Of a DNA stretch of 64,000 nucleotides, positions 40,861 to 51,263 are shown piece by piece. Position 1 is the first letter of the stretch, and every line of letters starts with the position of its first letter. Source of the stretch: Yeosuana aquiaggeris (GTDB lineage Bacteria > Bacteroidota > Bacteroidia > Flavobacteriales > Flavobacteriaceae); assembly GCF_044003965.1 (NCBI RefSeq), contig NZ_JBAWKC010000001.1, positions 1,302,001 through 1,366,000 on the forward strand. The letters are read 5' to 3'. The notes under the pieces are model-generated. The model had not been told where the DNA came from. It searched no databases and saw only the letters and a list, made by a program, of their open reading frames with translations. A program made the translations under genes and the position numbers.

Positions 40861-42165
40861 TTAAGATTCAGCATCTTCTAATTGCTTATTAATCTTTTGA
40901 ATGGCGTTTTCTATTGATTTTTCAGGCTCTATAATGTTGTATTCACCCCAAAATTCAGGATCTGAAAAACCAGAAGCTTTGTCAATGATCACTACATTGG
41001 GTTTTAATTTTTCTCCTACAAGCTTCGAATTATCATCAATTTTCCAATCAGTAATCGCCATTTCACAATTCAAAGTGTAAACATTATTAAATAATTTACG
41101 CTTATAATTAACTTTAAATGTCAATTCAATTTTACCATATCCATAATACCATTTTCCATTTCTGGTTCTATAATCAACTCGGTAAGCAGCAACAGTTGGA
41201 TAAACTCTGGCATTAAACGGTTTTTTTCTAACAAACATTTTACTGGCTAATTCTTTGTTTGAAATATTTAAATTATATATGGCACTTGTAAGTGCAAGTG
41301 TTTGAGAATCAATATAAAGTTTACCGTAATATAAAGGTTCATCGTTATTCACCTTTTGTTTGAAATTAACAACATAAACCAGTCTGTTATTTAATTGGGT
41401 GGATTCATCAAAGGTGAAAACGTAATTAGACAAATCATTTTTATTAAAAATATATTCAGGATATTTTATTATATCAGTATATAAAGTGCTAAAAGGTCCA
41501 CCTTGTAGTTTTAATGTCAGGGTATCTAGTCTGGAATAATCTGTGCTTTTTCTTGATTTTAAAAGACTCAATTCATCACTTTTACTATTAGTATAAGGCT
41601 GTTTGTATACGGCCAAAACGGCCTCAGAGAGCGACGCATTTTTATTGCGTTTTTTTATAGTTTCTCTGTAAAAGGCGGTCATTTTTGTTCTATTATTGTC
41701 ATATACTTCACTTTTTCTGTTTAAGGCAGCACGTACTAAAGCTTCGGCATTTTTAATACCATAAACATTTACATTACTTAATTGAGTTATAGAAAGATCT
41801 AAATAAATTTTGTTATCATCAATTTTTAGTGATGAAATTTCAATTTCTCCTTCGGCATACCCAAGCAATGAAATCTTAATGGTTTTATTTAAATATTCAG
41901 TAGGAACTTTTAATAAAAACGCACCTTCTTTGTTTGTAATCGTACTGATATTAGTTCCTGTTATATTGATATCAACATAAGCCAAAGCGTCTTTGGAGCT
42001 GCTATCATAAACATGTCCTTTAAACTCATTGATTGTCTGAATACCCTGCAAGGGCTCTTGAAATACATTGGATGCCTGAGTAGTAAATTGTAGACCAAAA
42101 ACGCATAAAACCATAGTAGTATATAACAATACTAAACTGTTTTTTAAAGTATTTTCTTTTTTCAT
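40861..42165 (-). CDS. Carboxypeptidase-like regulatory domain protein (DUF5686-like)
   Basis: This 434-residue protein starts with a hydrophobic segment near residues 12-31 (signal peptide). A CarboxypepD_reg-like beta-sandwich lies at about 50-130 (FKGHVYDSSSKDALAYVDINITG). The remainder is beta-rich with the pattern NVYGIKNAEALVRAALNRKSEVYDNNRTKMTAFYRET typical of the DUF5686 group. It has no full barrel. The function is unknown; envelope location is likely. It is monocistronic, divergent from bshC across about 260 AT-rich bases with no other feature. Confidence 0.72.
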   Translation of the reverse strand: MKKENTLKNSLVLLYTTMVLCVFGLQFTTQASNVFQEPLQGIQTINEFKGHVYDSSSKDALAYVDINITGTNISTITNKEGAFLLKVPTEYLNKTIKISLLGYAEGEIEISSLKIDDNKIYLDLSITQLSNVNVYGIKNAEALVRAALNRKSEVYDNNRTKMTAFYRETIKKRNKNASLSEAVLAVYKQPYTNSKSDELSLLKSRKSTDYSRLDTLTLKLQGGPFSTLYTDIIKYPEYIFNKNDLSNYVFTFDESTQLNNRLVYVVNFKQKVNNDEPLYYGKLYIDSQTLALTSAIYNLNISNKELASKMFVRKKPFNARVYPTVAAYRVDYRTRNGKWYYGYGKIELTFKVNYKRKLFNNVYTLNCEMAITDWKIDDNSKLVGEKLKPNVVIIDKASGFSDPEFWGEYNIIEPEKSIENAIQKINKQLEDAES

Positions 42166-42428
42166 GACAGCACTTCTTAAGTGGTTACTTATAAAAAGTA
42201 TAAGTTACTCAAATACTGATAAAATATCAAGGGTTTTATTAAATCATTAACAAAAAATTGGCAATTTTAATTATCTTCAATAATGCTGATCATGACAATA
42301 ATTTTCTGTTTTAATTCGATTTGAGTTCAGTTGATTTTTTGTTTAAAAGATAGAACTCTTAACTATTTTTTTAGAATTTAAAAATCTAATAGACGTATCT
42401 TTACCCTTTGTAAAAAATAATTGAAATT

Positions 42429-44030
42429 ATGCCAACTGAAAGCATTTCATTTAAAAAAACAGGCTATTTTTCTTCATTAATTTGTGATTATATTGAGGAA
42501 GCACAGGTGTTAAAACCGTTTTATAATCGTTTCCCTAAGCTTGAAAATTTCAGGAAGCAAATTGAAGAAAAACATGCTTCCTTTAGTATGCTTTCCAGAA
42601 GTATATTGGTTGATAGTTTAAGAGATCAATATACACATATAGAAACCTCTGATAGTACAGCGCAAAATATTGAATCTTTAAACCAAATAAACACCTTTAC
42701 TGTTACTACAGGACATCAATTAAATATTTTTACCGGGCCACTTTATTTTTTGTATAAAATTGTTTCAACTATAAATCTTACTACTGATTTAAATAAGGCT
42801 TATCCTGATTATAATTTTGTTCCTGTCTATTGGATGGCAACGGAAGATCATGATTTTGAAGAGATTAATTATTTCAATTTTAAAGGAAAAAAGGTTCATT
42901 GGAATAAAGTCACAAATGGAGCTGTAGGTGAATTATCAACTTCTGGCTTGGAATCAGTTTTTGAGTTATTTTCTAAAGAATTAGGGGTAGGTAAACATGC
43001 TGATTTTTTGAGAGATTTGTTTGCTGAAAGTTATTTAAAACATGATAATCTGGCGGATGCTACGAGATATTTAACTAATGCGCTTTTTTCAGAATATGGG
43101 TTGGTCATTATTGATGCTAACAAAAAGGAATTAAAGCAAGAATTTGTGCCTTTTATAAAAGATGAATTGCTTCATGAGACGTCTTTTAAATTGGTTTCAA
43201 AAGTAAATGATGCTATTAATGCACTGCCCGGAAATACTAAAATTCAAGTGAATCCACGTGAGATTAATTTGTTTTATTTAAATGATAATTTAAGGGAACG
43301 TATTGTTTTTGAAAATGAGATTTATACAGTTGTAAATGCCGATATTACATGGACAAAGGAAGCTCTTTTAAAAGAAGTAGATGATTATCCAGAACGATTT
43401 AGTCCTAATGTCATTATGCGTCCTTTATATCAGGAAGTGATTTTACCTAATCTCTGTTATATTGGTGGTGGTGGTGAATTGGCATATTGGTTTCAACTGA
43501 AGGCCTTCTTTAATGAAGTTAAAGTGCCTTTTCCAATTATGCTCCTTCGTAATTCCGTCTTAATCCAATCGGTTCAGCAACAAAAAAAACTTAAGAATTT
43601 AAATATATCTAATGAAGATATCTTTTTGAAGAGAGAGGTGTTTATTAATAAAAAAGTAAGGGAAATATCGAATATCAATATTGACTTTTCTCCTCAAAAA
43701 AAGCATTTAATTCAACAATTTGAAGATTTATACCAAATAGCTGAACAAACAGATAAATCCTTTGTTAGTGCCGTAAAGGCTCAGGAAGTGAAACAATTAA
43801 AAGGTCTGGAAAATCTTGAAAAACGATTATTAAAAGCTCAAAAGAGAAAACTACAAGATCAGGTTTCAAGAATGACTGAATTGCAAAATGAGTTGTTTCC
43901 AAACCAAGGTTTGCAAGAACGCAACACTAATTTTTCACAATTCTATATAGAATATGGTGAGGAACTAATCCCACAATTAATTGAAAACTTAAATCCTCTC
44001 AGAACAGAGTTTTTAATATTAACACTTTAA
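42429..44030 (+). CDS. bshC: Bacillithiol biosynthesis cysteine-adding enzyme BshC
   Basis: BshC joins cysteine to glucosamine-malate in the last step of bacillithiol synthesis. The 533 residues match the family throughout: FKKTGYFSSLICDYIEE near the start, TVTTGHQLNIFTGPLYFLYKI, VYWMATEDHDFEEI, and a Rossmann core ending in GGGGELAYWFQLK. A coiled-coil segment follows near residues 440-500. BshA and BshB are not in this window. The PLP decarboxylase gene begins three bases after the stop, so the two are probably one operon. Confidence 0.95.
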   Translation: MPTESISFKKTGYFSSLICDYIEEAQVLKPFYNRFPKLENFRKQIEEKHASFSMLSRSILVDSLRDQYTHIETSDSTAQNIESLNQINTFTVTTGHQLNIFTGPLYFLYKIVSTINLTTDLNKAYPDYNFVPVYWMATEDHDFEEINYFNFKGKKVHWNKVTNGAVGELSTSGLESVFELFSKELGVGKHADFLRDLFAESYLKHDNLADATRYLTNALFSEYGLVIIDANKKELKQEFVPFIKDELLHETSFKLVSKVNDAINALPGNTKIQVNPREINLFYLNDNLRERIVFENEIYTVVNADITWTKEALLKEVDDYPERFSPNVIMRPLYQEVILPNLCYIGGGGELAYWFQLKAFFNEVKVPFPIMLLRNSVLIQSVQQQKKLKNLNISNEDIFLKREVFINKKVREISNINIDFSPQKKHLIQQFEDLYQIAEQTDKSFVSAVKAQEVKQLKGLENLEKRLLKAQKRKLQDQVSRMTELQNELFPNQGLQERNTNFSQFYIEYGEELIPQLIENLNPLRTEFLILTL

Positions 44031-44033
44031 ATA

Positions 44034-45407
44034 ATGCACAAAATAGATATTGATTTGGTAAATATGACCCTAGATGTCATGAAATATGCTATTGATAGGA
44101 TATCAGTTACCGAACCAAAAATAGGTATTCCACAAAAAGCAGAAGATTTGATGGCCTTAGTAGGTGAAACCATCACCGAAAAGGGCATTGGTGGTGAAGT
44201 AGCTTTTAATTTATGGAAAGAGCATTTAATGAAAGCCAATGTGTCTATTGATCATCCAAGACATTTGGCTTTTGTTCCGGCGTCTCCTACAAGAGCGGCT
44301 ATTATGTTTGATTTAGTGACTTCGGCTTCAAGTATTCATGGTGCTTACTGGATGGAAGGTGCTGGTGGCATTTTTTGCGAAAATGAAGCCATGAAATGGA
44401 TCGTCTCTCTCACGGGATTACCAAAAGGGGCGTTTGGTGTTTTTACCAGTGGCGGAACAGCTGCTAATTTATCTGCAATTGTTACAGCAAGAGAATATTG
44501 GCGCAGTTTGAATGATCAGAATAAAGTGGAAAAAGGTCTTATTATTACTTCTATAGGCGCACATTCCTCAATTAAGGCTATGGCTAAAGTGGTAGATGTT
44601 GATGTTTTATTGGTAGATACCGAAGACAGATTGGAAGCAAAGGCCTTACAAAACACCATAGATAATTTAACAAGCCATCAAAGCCAACGTTTATTTGCCA
44701 TAGTAGCAACGGGCGGCACTACCAATGCAGGAATCATTGATGATTTAGATGGCATAGCCGTTATTTGTAAAAAGGAACAGTTGTGGTTACACGTAGATGC
44801 AGCCTACGGTGGTGGTGCGTTAGTGGCAGATTCTGTAAGACATTTATTTAATGGCATTGAAAAAGCAGATAGTATCACCATTGACCCTCATAAATGGATG
44901 TTTTCGCCTTATGACTGCGGTGCTGTGATTTATAAAAACCCGGAGTTGGCAAAAAAGGCACATTCTCAAGAAGGTTCTTATTTGGATATTTTTAAAGATG
45001 AAGGTGCACATGGATTTAATCCAAGTGATTATCAGATACAATTAACCAGACGGGTAAGAGGCTTGCCTTTATGGTTTTCATTAGCAACGCATGGCACTGA
45101 TAGATATAAAGTGGCCATTGAACGAGGTCTTGAATTGGCTCAAATAGCCGGTACATTAATTCAGGAAAAATCGCATGTGGAATTAGTAAGAGAACCAAGC
45201 TTATCTTGTGTTTTATACAGAAGAATTGGATGGAAACCTGAAGACTATACCCATTGGACTTATGAAAATCATAAAAAAGGTTTTGCCTTAGTCACCCCAA
45301 CTAAATGGAAAAAAGGCTCAACTTATGAAACCGTTTCTCGTTTTTGTTTTATCAATCCCGATACCACAGAAAAAGATATAGAAATGATTTTAGATTCTAT
45401 GATATAG
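44034..45407 (+). CDS. Pyridoxal-dependent group II decarboxylase family protein
   Basis: This 457-residue PLP-dependent enzyme is of the aromatic-amino-acid/glutamate decarboxylase fold. PLP-binding segments are FTSGGTAANLSAI, the Asp in LHVDAAYGGG, and the Schiff-base lysine in DPHKWMFSPYDCG. It probably decarboxylates an amino acid, but the substrate specificity cannot be read from the sequence. It is adjacent (three bases) to bshC. A link to thiol metabolism, for example decarboxylation of a cysteine-derived compound, is only a guess. Confidence 0.88.
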   Translation: MHKIDIDLVNMTLDVMKYAIDRISVTEPKIGIPQKAEDLMALVGETITEKGIGGEVAFNLWKEHLMKANVSIDHPRHLAFVPASPTRAAIMFDLVTSASSIHGAYWMEGAGGIFCENEAMKWIVSLTGLPKGAFGVFTSGGTAANLSAIVTAREYWRSLNDQNKVEKGLIITSIGAHSSIKAMAKVVDVDVLLVDTEDRLEAKALQNTIDNLTSHQSQRLFAIVATGGTTNAGIIDDLDGIAVICKKEQLWLHVDAAYGGGALVADSVRHLFNGIEKADSITIDPHKWMFSPYDCGAVIYKNPELAKKAHSQEGSYLDIFKDEGAHGFNPSDYQIQLTRRVRGLPLWFSLATHGTDRYKVAIERGLELAQIAGTLIQEKSHVELVREPSLSCVLYRRIGWKPEDYTHWTYENHKKGFALVTPTKWKKGSTYETVSRFCFINPDTTEKDIEMILDSMI

Positions 45408-45543
45408 CAGGAGTAGTGTAGGTCTATTAAATTAATAATTCATTAATTGGTCCATAAATTTGATAAAAAATTCAGGAAAGAAACATATAAAATAAAATTT
45501 TAAAAAAGTGTCAGTCCTAATTCGTCATTCTAAAATCAATTAT

Positions 45544-45551
45544 TACTTTTG
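45544..45551 (+). promoter_or_regulatory. -7 promoter element at the guaA start
   Basis: TACTTTTG, followed by C, ends only four bases before the A of the guaA ATG (45555). TTCG at 45521-45524 lies at the expected -33 distance. Confidence 0.65.
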
Positions 45552-45554
45552 CGC

Positions 45555-47090
45555 ATGCAACACAACAAGGTACTTATTTTAGATTTCGGGTCACAATACA
45601 CACAACTTATTGCCCGAAGAGTCAGAGAGCTCAATATTTATTGCGAAATTCATCCTTACAATAAAATACCGGAAACAGTATCAGAATACAACGCGGTCAT
45701 TCTTTCTGGAAGTCCGTTTTCAGTAAGAGGTGAAGACGCCCCCCATCCCGATTTATCAAAAATACGTGGAAAAAAGCCCATGCTTGCCGTTTGTTATGGC
45801 GCGCAGTATTTAGCACATTTCTCCGGAGGTGAAGTGGCGCCATCAAATACAAGAGAATACGGAAGAGCCAATCTTTCATTTATAAAAAATGAGGAAGCTT
45901 TTTTCAATGGTATTAAAAAAGGAAGTCAGGTTTGGATGAGTCATAGTGATACCATTAAGCATTTACCAACAAAGGCTGTTTTATTGGCAAGTACGCATGA
46001 TGTTGAAAACGCGGCCTATAGAATTGAAGGTGAATCAACCTACGCCATTCAATTTCATCCGGAAGTATATCATACTGCGGATGGTAAACAATTATTAGAG
46101 AACTTTTTAGTCAATATAGCAGGGGTTCATCAAGACTGGACGCCTCAATCATTTGTTGAAGAAACAATAGAAGATCTTCAAAATAAAATAGGAAACGATA
46201 AAGTCGTTTTAGGCCTTTCCGGTGGCGTTGATTCTTCAGTGGCTGCGGTTTTACTACATAAAGCTATTGGGAAAAATTTATATTGCATTTTTGTTAATAA
46301 TGGCTTGCTTCGAAAAAATGAATTTGAAAGTGTTTTGAAGCAATATGAAGGCATGGGCCTTAATGTAAAAGGTGTTGATGCTTCCAAAAGGTTTTTGGAT
46401 GCTTTGGCAGGTATTGATGATCCTGAGAAAAAACGAAAGGCCATTGGAAATGCTTTTATTGAAGTTTTTGATGATGAAGCCCACCAAATTGAAAATGTAA
46501 CTTGGTTAGCACAAGGAACCATTTATCCAGATGTTATTGAGAGTGTTTCAGCTACTGGCGGTCCATCAGCTACTATAAAAAGCCATCATAATGTTGGCGG
46601 GTTACCAGATTTCATGAAACTTAAAATAGTAGAACCTTTAAAGTCATTATTTAAAGATGAGGTTCGCAGAGTAGGAGCTACTTTGGGTATTGATCCTTTA
46701 TTATTAGGCCGACATCCATTTCCGGGTCCTGGACTGGCCATTCGTATTTTAGGAGATATTACGGCTGAAAAAGTCCGCATCCTTCAAGAAGTAGATGCTA
46801 TTTTTATAAATGGTCTTCGTGAATGGGGCTTATATGATAAGGTCTGGCAGGCAGGGGCTATGTTACTGCCTGTAAATAGTGTTGGTGTTATGGGTGATGA
46901 GCGTACCTATGAAAAGTGTGTGGCACTTAGAGCGGTAGAAAGTACAGATGGTATGACTGCAGATTGGGTGAACTTACCTTATGAGTTTTTACAGAAAACA
47001 TCTAACGATATAATAAATAAAGTAAAAGGCGTTAATAGAGTAGTATATGATATTAGCTCAAAACCGCCAGCTACTATTGAATGGGAATAA
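45555..47090 (+). CDS. guaA: GMP synthase (glutamine-hydrolysing)
   Basis: The protein has 511 residues and an N-terminal class I glutamine amidotransferase (AVCYGAQYLAH with the nucleophile Cys; His and Glu in FHPEVYHT). The ATP pyrophosphatase P-loop is GLSGGVDSSVAA, and the C-terminal dimerisation domain has RHPFPGPGLAIRILGD. It makes GMP from XMP. The frame also opens at a TTG (45549), but the ATG at 45555 matches the family start MQHNKVLILDFGSQYTQL. The promoter's -7 element ends four bases before this ATG, so the mRNA may be leaderless. Confidence 0.97.
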   Translation: MQHNKVLILDFGSQYTQLIARRVRELNIYCEIHPYNKIPETVSEYNAVILSGSPFSVRGEDAPHPDLSKIRGKKPMLAVCYGAQYLAHFSGGEVAPSNTREYGRANLSFIKNEEAFFNGIKKGSQVWMSHSDTIKHLPTKAVLLASTHDVENAAYRIEGESTYAIQFHPEVYHTADGKQLLENFLVNIAGVHQDWTPQSFVEETIEDLQNKIGNDKVVLGLSGGVDSSVAAVLLHKAIGKNLYCIFVNNGLLRKNEFESVLKQYEGMGLNVKGVDASKRFLDALAGIDDPEKKRKAIGNAFIEVFDDEAHQIENVTWLAQGTIYPDVIESVSATGGPSATIKSHHNVGGLPDFMKLKIVEPLKSLFKDEVRRVGATLGIDPLLLGRHPFPGPGLAIRILGDITAEKVRILQEVDAIFINGLREWGLYDKVWQAGAMLLPVNSVGVMGDERTYEKCVALRAVESTDGMTADWVNLPYEFLQKTSNDIINKVKGVNRVVYDISSKPPATIEWE

Positions 47091-47306
47091 TTTTTGGCAG
47101 ATACAATAATTTAAAGTTATATTTATCTTTTTTGATAGCATCTAAAATACGCGTCAGGGGCGTATATAATCAGAATGAGTAAAACTTTATGCTGAGTTAA
47201 TTTCTAATATGGTTTTTTGGCATGCTATATGTATTAGAAGAAAAAGTTAGTTAACCTAAGTTAAGCCAAGGAAAATTTCCTGAGTTCAAATTTAAAAACA
47301 GATTAC

Positions 47307-49238
47307 ATGATTAAATTCTTTTCCATTATTTGTTTAGTGTTTCTTTTCAGTATAAATACGGTTCAAGGGCAAAATTATAAAACACATAAAGTTAAACAAG
47401 GAGAGACTATTGAGAGTATTGCTAAACAATATTTAGTCACGCCTGTTGAAATATATACTTTAAATCCAGATGCTAAAAAAGGATTAAAACTAAATGCCCT
47501 TTTAATCATTCCTAATTCCAAAGCAGACGAGCCCAAAGTTACTATAACAAAAGAATTACAAGGATTTAGATCTCATAGAACCGGTAAAAGAGAGACCTTA
47601 TATAGTTTAGCTAAAGAATATCATGTTACAGAAGAGGATATTAAAAAATACAACACATTTTTATATGCGAATCCTTTAAGGAAAGGAGATAAAATTCAAA
47701 TCCCAATTTTTAAAACAACTAAAGTTGTTGAAGAAAGGGAACCAACAAAACCTTACATGGTTTTACCTAAAGAAGGTAAATGGCGTATTGCTTATAAATT
47801 TGGAATAACGGTTACAGAGTTGGATGCCTTAAATCCACATATGGGTGAAACCTTACAGGAAGGTCAGGTTATTAATGTGCCAAATATTACTAAGACAGAT
47901 GAAAAGATAGTTGATGAACAATACAGTTACTATAAGGTATTACCAAAAGAAGGATTCTACAGATTAAAACTTAAACTAGGACTGGAACAAGACCAATTGG
48001 AAGCCTTAAATCCGGTTTTAAAAGAAACAGGATTAAAAGAAGGAATGGTTTTAAAAGTGCCTTTTGATGCTAGTGTTAATAATAATGATGGGACATCAAA
48101 TGTTAAAAATCTGGTGCATTATGTGCGTGATTATTCAACAAAACATATTGCTGTCATGTTACCGTTTCGTTTAAATAAAGTTGATTTTGATTCTATTGCA
48201 GGCATAAAGCAAAGTATCAATAAAGATCCTTATTTAAATGCCTCTTTAGATTTTCATTCAGGAATATTATTAGCTATAGATTCTTTAAAAACGTTGGGAA
48301 TCTCACTGAAAGTAGATGTCTATGATACCAAATATCAGGTAAGTGAAGTGGAGAAAATTATTAGAGAACATAATTTTGAAGATGTTGATGCCGTTATTGG
48401 ACCATTAACGCCAAATAATTTTGATAAAGCAGTTGCTGATCTAAGAATTTATAATATTCCAGTAATATCACCTATTGGTGAAAATTTGAATTTGGTTGAG
48501 AATGTATTCCAATCAAGACCATCGGTAGAATTCTTGCGAAATAAGATTATAGGATATGTGAAAACAGTACCTGATGTGAATAATGTAGTTATCATTTCTG
48601 ATACTAAAAATACTCTTGTCGCCAGTCAAATTAAGAAAGAGTTTGTAAGTGCAAGACAAGTGTATTCAAGGAAAAATAAAGAAGGCAAAGATGCCAATTA
48701 TGTTTTAGTTGATGATATTGCCGCAGTTTTAAAGCCTGGACAAAACATTGTTTTCTTAGAAACCCAAAATGAAGGATTCGCTTCAAATGTGACCAGTATT
48801 TTAAATTCATTAATTCAGGTAGAGAATATTGCAGAGAATAAAGTAGGAATTGATATTATACTGGCCACTACAAATATTAATTCTGCTTTTGAAGGTGATG
48901 AAATATCTAATGAACATTTGTCAAACTTACAATTTACATTTGGCAGTATGTCAAAAAGTAATGATGGTGATATAAATAATTCTTTTATCAAAAAATATAT
49001 AGAGATTTACCATGTAACGCCCAACAAGCGCGCTGTAAGAGGTTTTGATGTTACGATGGATGTAGTTTTAAGATTAGTATCCTCCGATGATTTATACAAA
49101 TCTGTCAATGAAAGTCCGTTAACAGAATATGTTGAAAACAAATTTGAGTATAAAAAGAAATTGTTTGGTGGCTATTACAATGAGGCATCCTACTTGGTAA
49201 AATATCAGGATTTAAGGATTGTGGAAATTAAGGAGTAA
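47307..49238 (+). CDS. Secreted protein with four LysM repeats and a type 1 periplasmic-binding domain
   Basis: This 643-residue protein has a signal peptide (to about residue 22, VQGQ). It is followed by four LysM-like repeats at about 24-70, 88-135, 150-193 and 208-252 (the first YKTHKVKQGETIESIAKQY). A type 1 periplasmic-binding fold follows from about residue 280 (HIAVMLPFRLNKVDF, DVDAVIGPLTPNNF, PVISPIGENLNL). LysM domains bind peptidoglycan, so the binding domain is probably anchored to the cell wall and senses a small ligand. No transporter is next to it. Confidence 0.9.
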   Translation: MIKFFSIICLVFLFSINTVQGQNYKTHKVKQGETIESIAKQYLVTPVEIYTLNPDAKKGLKLNALLIIPNSKADEPKVTITKELQGFRSHRTGKRETLYSLAKEYHVTEEDIKKYNTFLYANPLRKGDKIQIPIFKTTKVVEEREPTKPYMVLPKEGKWRIAYKFGITVTELDALNPHMGETLQEGQVINVPNITKTDEKIVDEQYSYYKVLPKEGFYRLKLKLGLEQDQLEALNPVLKETGLKEGMVLKVPFDASVNNNDGTSNVKNLVHYVRDYSTKHIAVMLPFRLNKVDFDSIAGIKQSINKDPYLNASLDFHSGILLAIDSLKTLGISLKVDVYDTKYQVSEVEKIIREHNFEDVDAVIGPLTPNNFDKAVADLRIYNIPVISPIGENLNLVENVFQSRPSVEFLRNKIIGYVKTVPDVNNVVIISDTKNTLVASQIKKEFVSARQVYSRKNKEGKDANYVLVDDIAAVLKPGQNIVFLETQNEGFASNVTSILNSLIQVENIAENKVGIDIILATTNINSAFEGDEISNEHLSNLQFTFGSMSKSNDGDINNSFIKKYIEIYHVTPNKRAVRGFDVTMDVVLRLVSSDDLYKSVNESPLTEYVENKFEYKKKLFGGYYNEASYLVKYQDLRIVEIKE

Positions 49239-49313
49239 GCATTTTTTAAATACTCTTTTTACAGTGGTATATAGTAAAAATATAATGCTTAGTGCCTGCA
49301 ATTCTAATTACCT

Positions 49314-49547
49314 ATGTTGATCCAACCAGACAAAAATTTCCTGATAACCTTAGCACACACCAAAATGCCTTTTGGTAAATACAAGGATCGTTATTTGATT
49401 GATTTACCTGAATATTATGTGGTTTGGTATCATAACAAGGGTTTTCCTAAGGGAAAACTAGGGGACTTACTTCAAACGGTTTATGAACTTAAACTGAATG
49501 GTCTGGAACATTTAATCAGAAACATTAAAAAGCAATATCCTAAATAG
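49314..49547 (+). CDS. DUF3820 small protein
   Basis: This 77-residue protein matches DUF3820 (PF12843) in MPFGKYKDRYLIDLPEYYVVWYHNKGFPKGKLGDLL. The same motif type occurs at the C-terminus of the exonuclease at 31137. Relatives are described as putative quorum-sensing-regulated virulence factors, but no function is established. No signal or membrane segment is seen. It is a separate unit 75 bases after the LysM protein gene. Confidence 0.85.
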   Translation: MLIQPDKNFLITLAHTKMPFGKYKDRYLIDLPEYYVVWYHNKGFPKGKLGDLLQTVYELKLNGLEHLIRNIKKQYPK

Positions 49548-49832
49548 TTTTTTAATTTTCGTTTAACGGTTTAGGCTATGAAAAGTTGCGGGTTTGAAAC
49601 CGTAATTTTCTGCTGTTTGTTGCTAAGTTTTAAAGTTAGTTTAATTTTTCTATTTAGCATAATTAAGCAATTTTTTTTAGCCATTGTTGGCAAATCGTTT
49701 TTGTTTTTATCTTACTCTGATCTGAATAATTCTGTTAAGAATATTTTTGAACTTCTGTCATATTGAGTTTTAAACTCTCCTATCATTCTCGGTAAAAATG
49801 GATTTTTATGCTTAATTATTCCTTGAATAATA

Positions 49833-51263
49833 TTATTTCCGCTTTTTTATAACTACATAAACTTTACTAAAGTTTAAAATTTCATACGGTATAGAAATAT
49901 TATAATTAATAAGGGTTTTACGAATTCCTTCTTCATTCGTATGACCATCTATATATATCAAATCACAATTATCTTGAATTTCAGGACCGCTGGATGAATA
50001 AGAATATTTAGACCCTAAATAATAAGAAACAAACAGCAACCTATCAAAAGAACCTTCTGACAAAGCCTTAATTGGCACTTTACAATTTGATGAATTAAAG
50101 TTACTTTCAATATATTTTGATGCGTCTCTCCAATTTTGTTTTTTATAAGTGTAATTTTTATAGGAAGATAATATTAGCAATCCTATTAGATATAAAAGAA
50201 TATATTGTTTTTTGTCATTATATAATTCATTAAAAATGAAAGAAAAAAACAAGAGAATTAGTGGTATTGTTACGATTAAGTACCTTTCCGATATACTAAA
50301 TGTTTTTAAACTAATTAAATATGCTATTAAAAACAACCACAGAACAGGAAGTAAAATTATAATATATATTTTTACAGACCTTAAAAAGTTAGGCAATGTT
50401 ATTAAAAATGGAATAAGTAAAAATATTAGAACCACTACACCATATTTATTAATAGCTAGAAGAGTTGAGAAATTTAAAATAATACCAATAATATTATTTT
50501 TAACCCAAGAAACATCTTGAATATGATTTCCGAAATTGACATAATAAAACTGAAAAAAAAGCCAAAGAACGGCAATGGTTCCAATAAAAAAAGAAACAAA
50601 AAATATAGTTATTGTAGAGGTGATTCTTTTTAACAATAATGAATATATAATTGCGACTGAAGATAGCGAAAAAATAAGTAGACTTCCAAAATGATGAGTA
50701 TAACAGATTAAAACTCCAGCAAAAAAATAATAAATAATCAACTTCTTTTCGATTTGTTGATTATCTCTAATTCTAATTATAAAAATAAAAAAAATAATAC
50801 TTACAAAACAAGCTAATGCATAAAGCAAGGCATACATTCTTGCCTCTTGGGCAAAATATAACACACCAGGTGTAAAAGCACTTAATGATAAAAATATAAT
50901 TGCAATCCTTCTTGTAAAATATTTTATTAACAGTAAATAGGAAAATATAAAACCAAACAAAGTAAATATATAGCTTAATAATCTTATTGCAATATCACTA
51001 GAGCCTACTATTTTTCCCCAATAAAATAATAAAATATGGTATAATGGGGGACTTCCATCTCTTGAAATATGTTCAGAAAACATTAAAAATAATGAGGAAG
51101 TTTTTACAGCAGCAATTGCAGAAAAAATTTCGTCCAACCATAATGATTCTCGACCAATATTAGGTAATACAATTAATGAAGTAATAAATAAAATTATATA
51201 AATACTCCTTTTGGAATCAAAAAAATAATCTATGAAATTATCTAACCAATTTATAATTCTCAT
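49833..51263 (-). CDS. Membrane glycosyltransferase of the GT39/ArnT-like (dolichyl-phosphate-mannose) superfamily
   Basis: This 476-residue protein has about ten hydrophobic segments. The first loop has the DE-type catalytic residues in ESLWLDEIFSA, followed by SRDGSPPLYHILLFYWGKIVG. The pattern (PPLYH, then EARMYALLYALACF) is that of bacterial glycosyltransferase family 39 proteins acting on lipid-linked sugars. The C-terminus is a small soluble part. The gene is very AT-rich. A 54-codon open frame precedes it with an ATGA overlap (51260-51424). Confidence 0.85.
   Translation of the reverse strand: MRIINWLDNFIDYFFDSKRSIYIILFITSLIVLPNIGRESLWLDEIFSAIAAVKTSSLFLMFSEHISRDGSPPLYHILLFYWGKIVGSSDIAIRLLSYIFTLFGFIFSYLLLIKYFTRRIAIIFLSLSAFTPGVLYFAQEARMYALLYALACFVSIIFFIFIIRIRDNQQIEKKLIIYYFFAGVLICYTHHFGSLLIFSLSSVAIIYSLLLKRITSTITIFFVSFFIGTIAVLWLFFQFYYVNFGNHIQDVSWVKNNIIGIILNFSTLLAINKYGVVVLIFLLIPFLITLPNFLRSVKIYIIILLPVLWLFLIAYLISLKTFSISERYLIVTIPLILLFFSFIFNELYNDKKQYILLYLIGLLILSSYKNYTYKKQNWRDASKYIESNFNSSNCKVPIKALSEGSFDRLLFVSYYLGSKYSYSSSGPEIQDNCDLIYIDGHTNEEGIRKTLINYNISIPYEILNFSKVYVVIKKRK

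Noticed and set aside
44034..45407. Dedicated thiol-pathway enzyme based on adjacency to bshC
   Set aside because: The sequence shows only the general PLP decarboxylase fold; adjacency is not enough to name a substrate.
49578..49766. 62-codon plus-strand frame after the DUF3820 gene, rich in Phe and Leu
   Set aside because: Low-complexity hydrophobic sequence in AT-rich DNA with no recognisable family, start signal or promoter. Treated as chance; the 285-base gap holds nothing else I can support.
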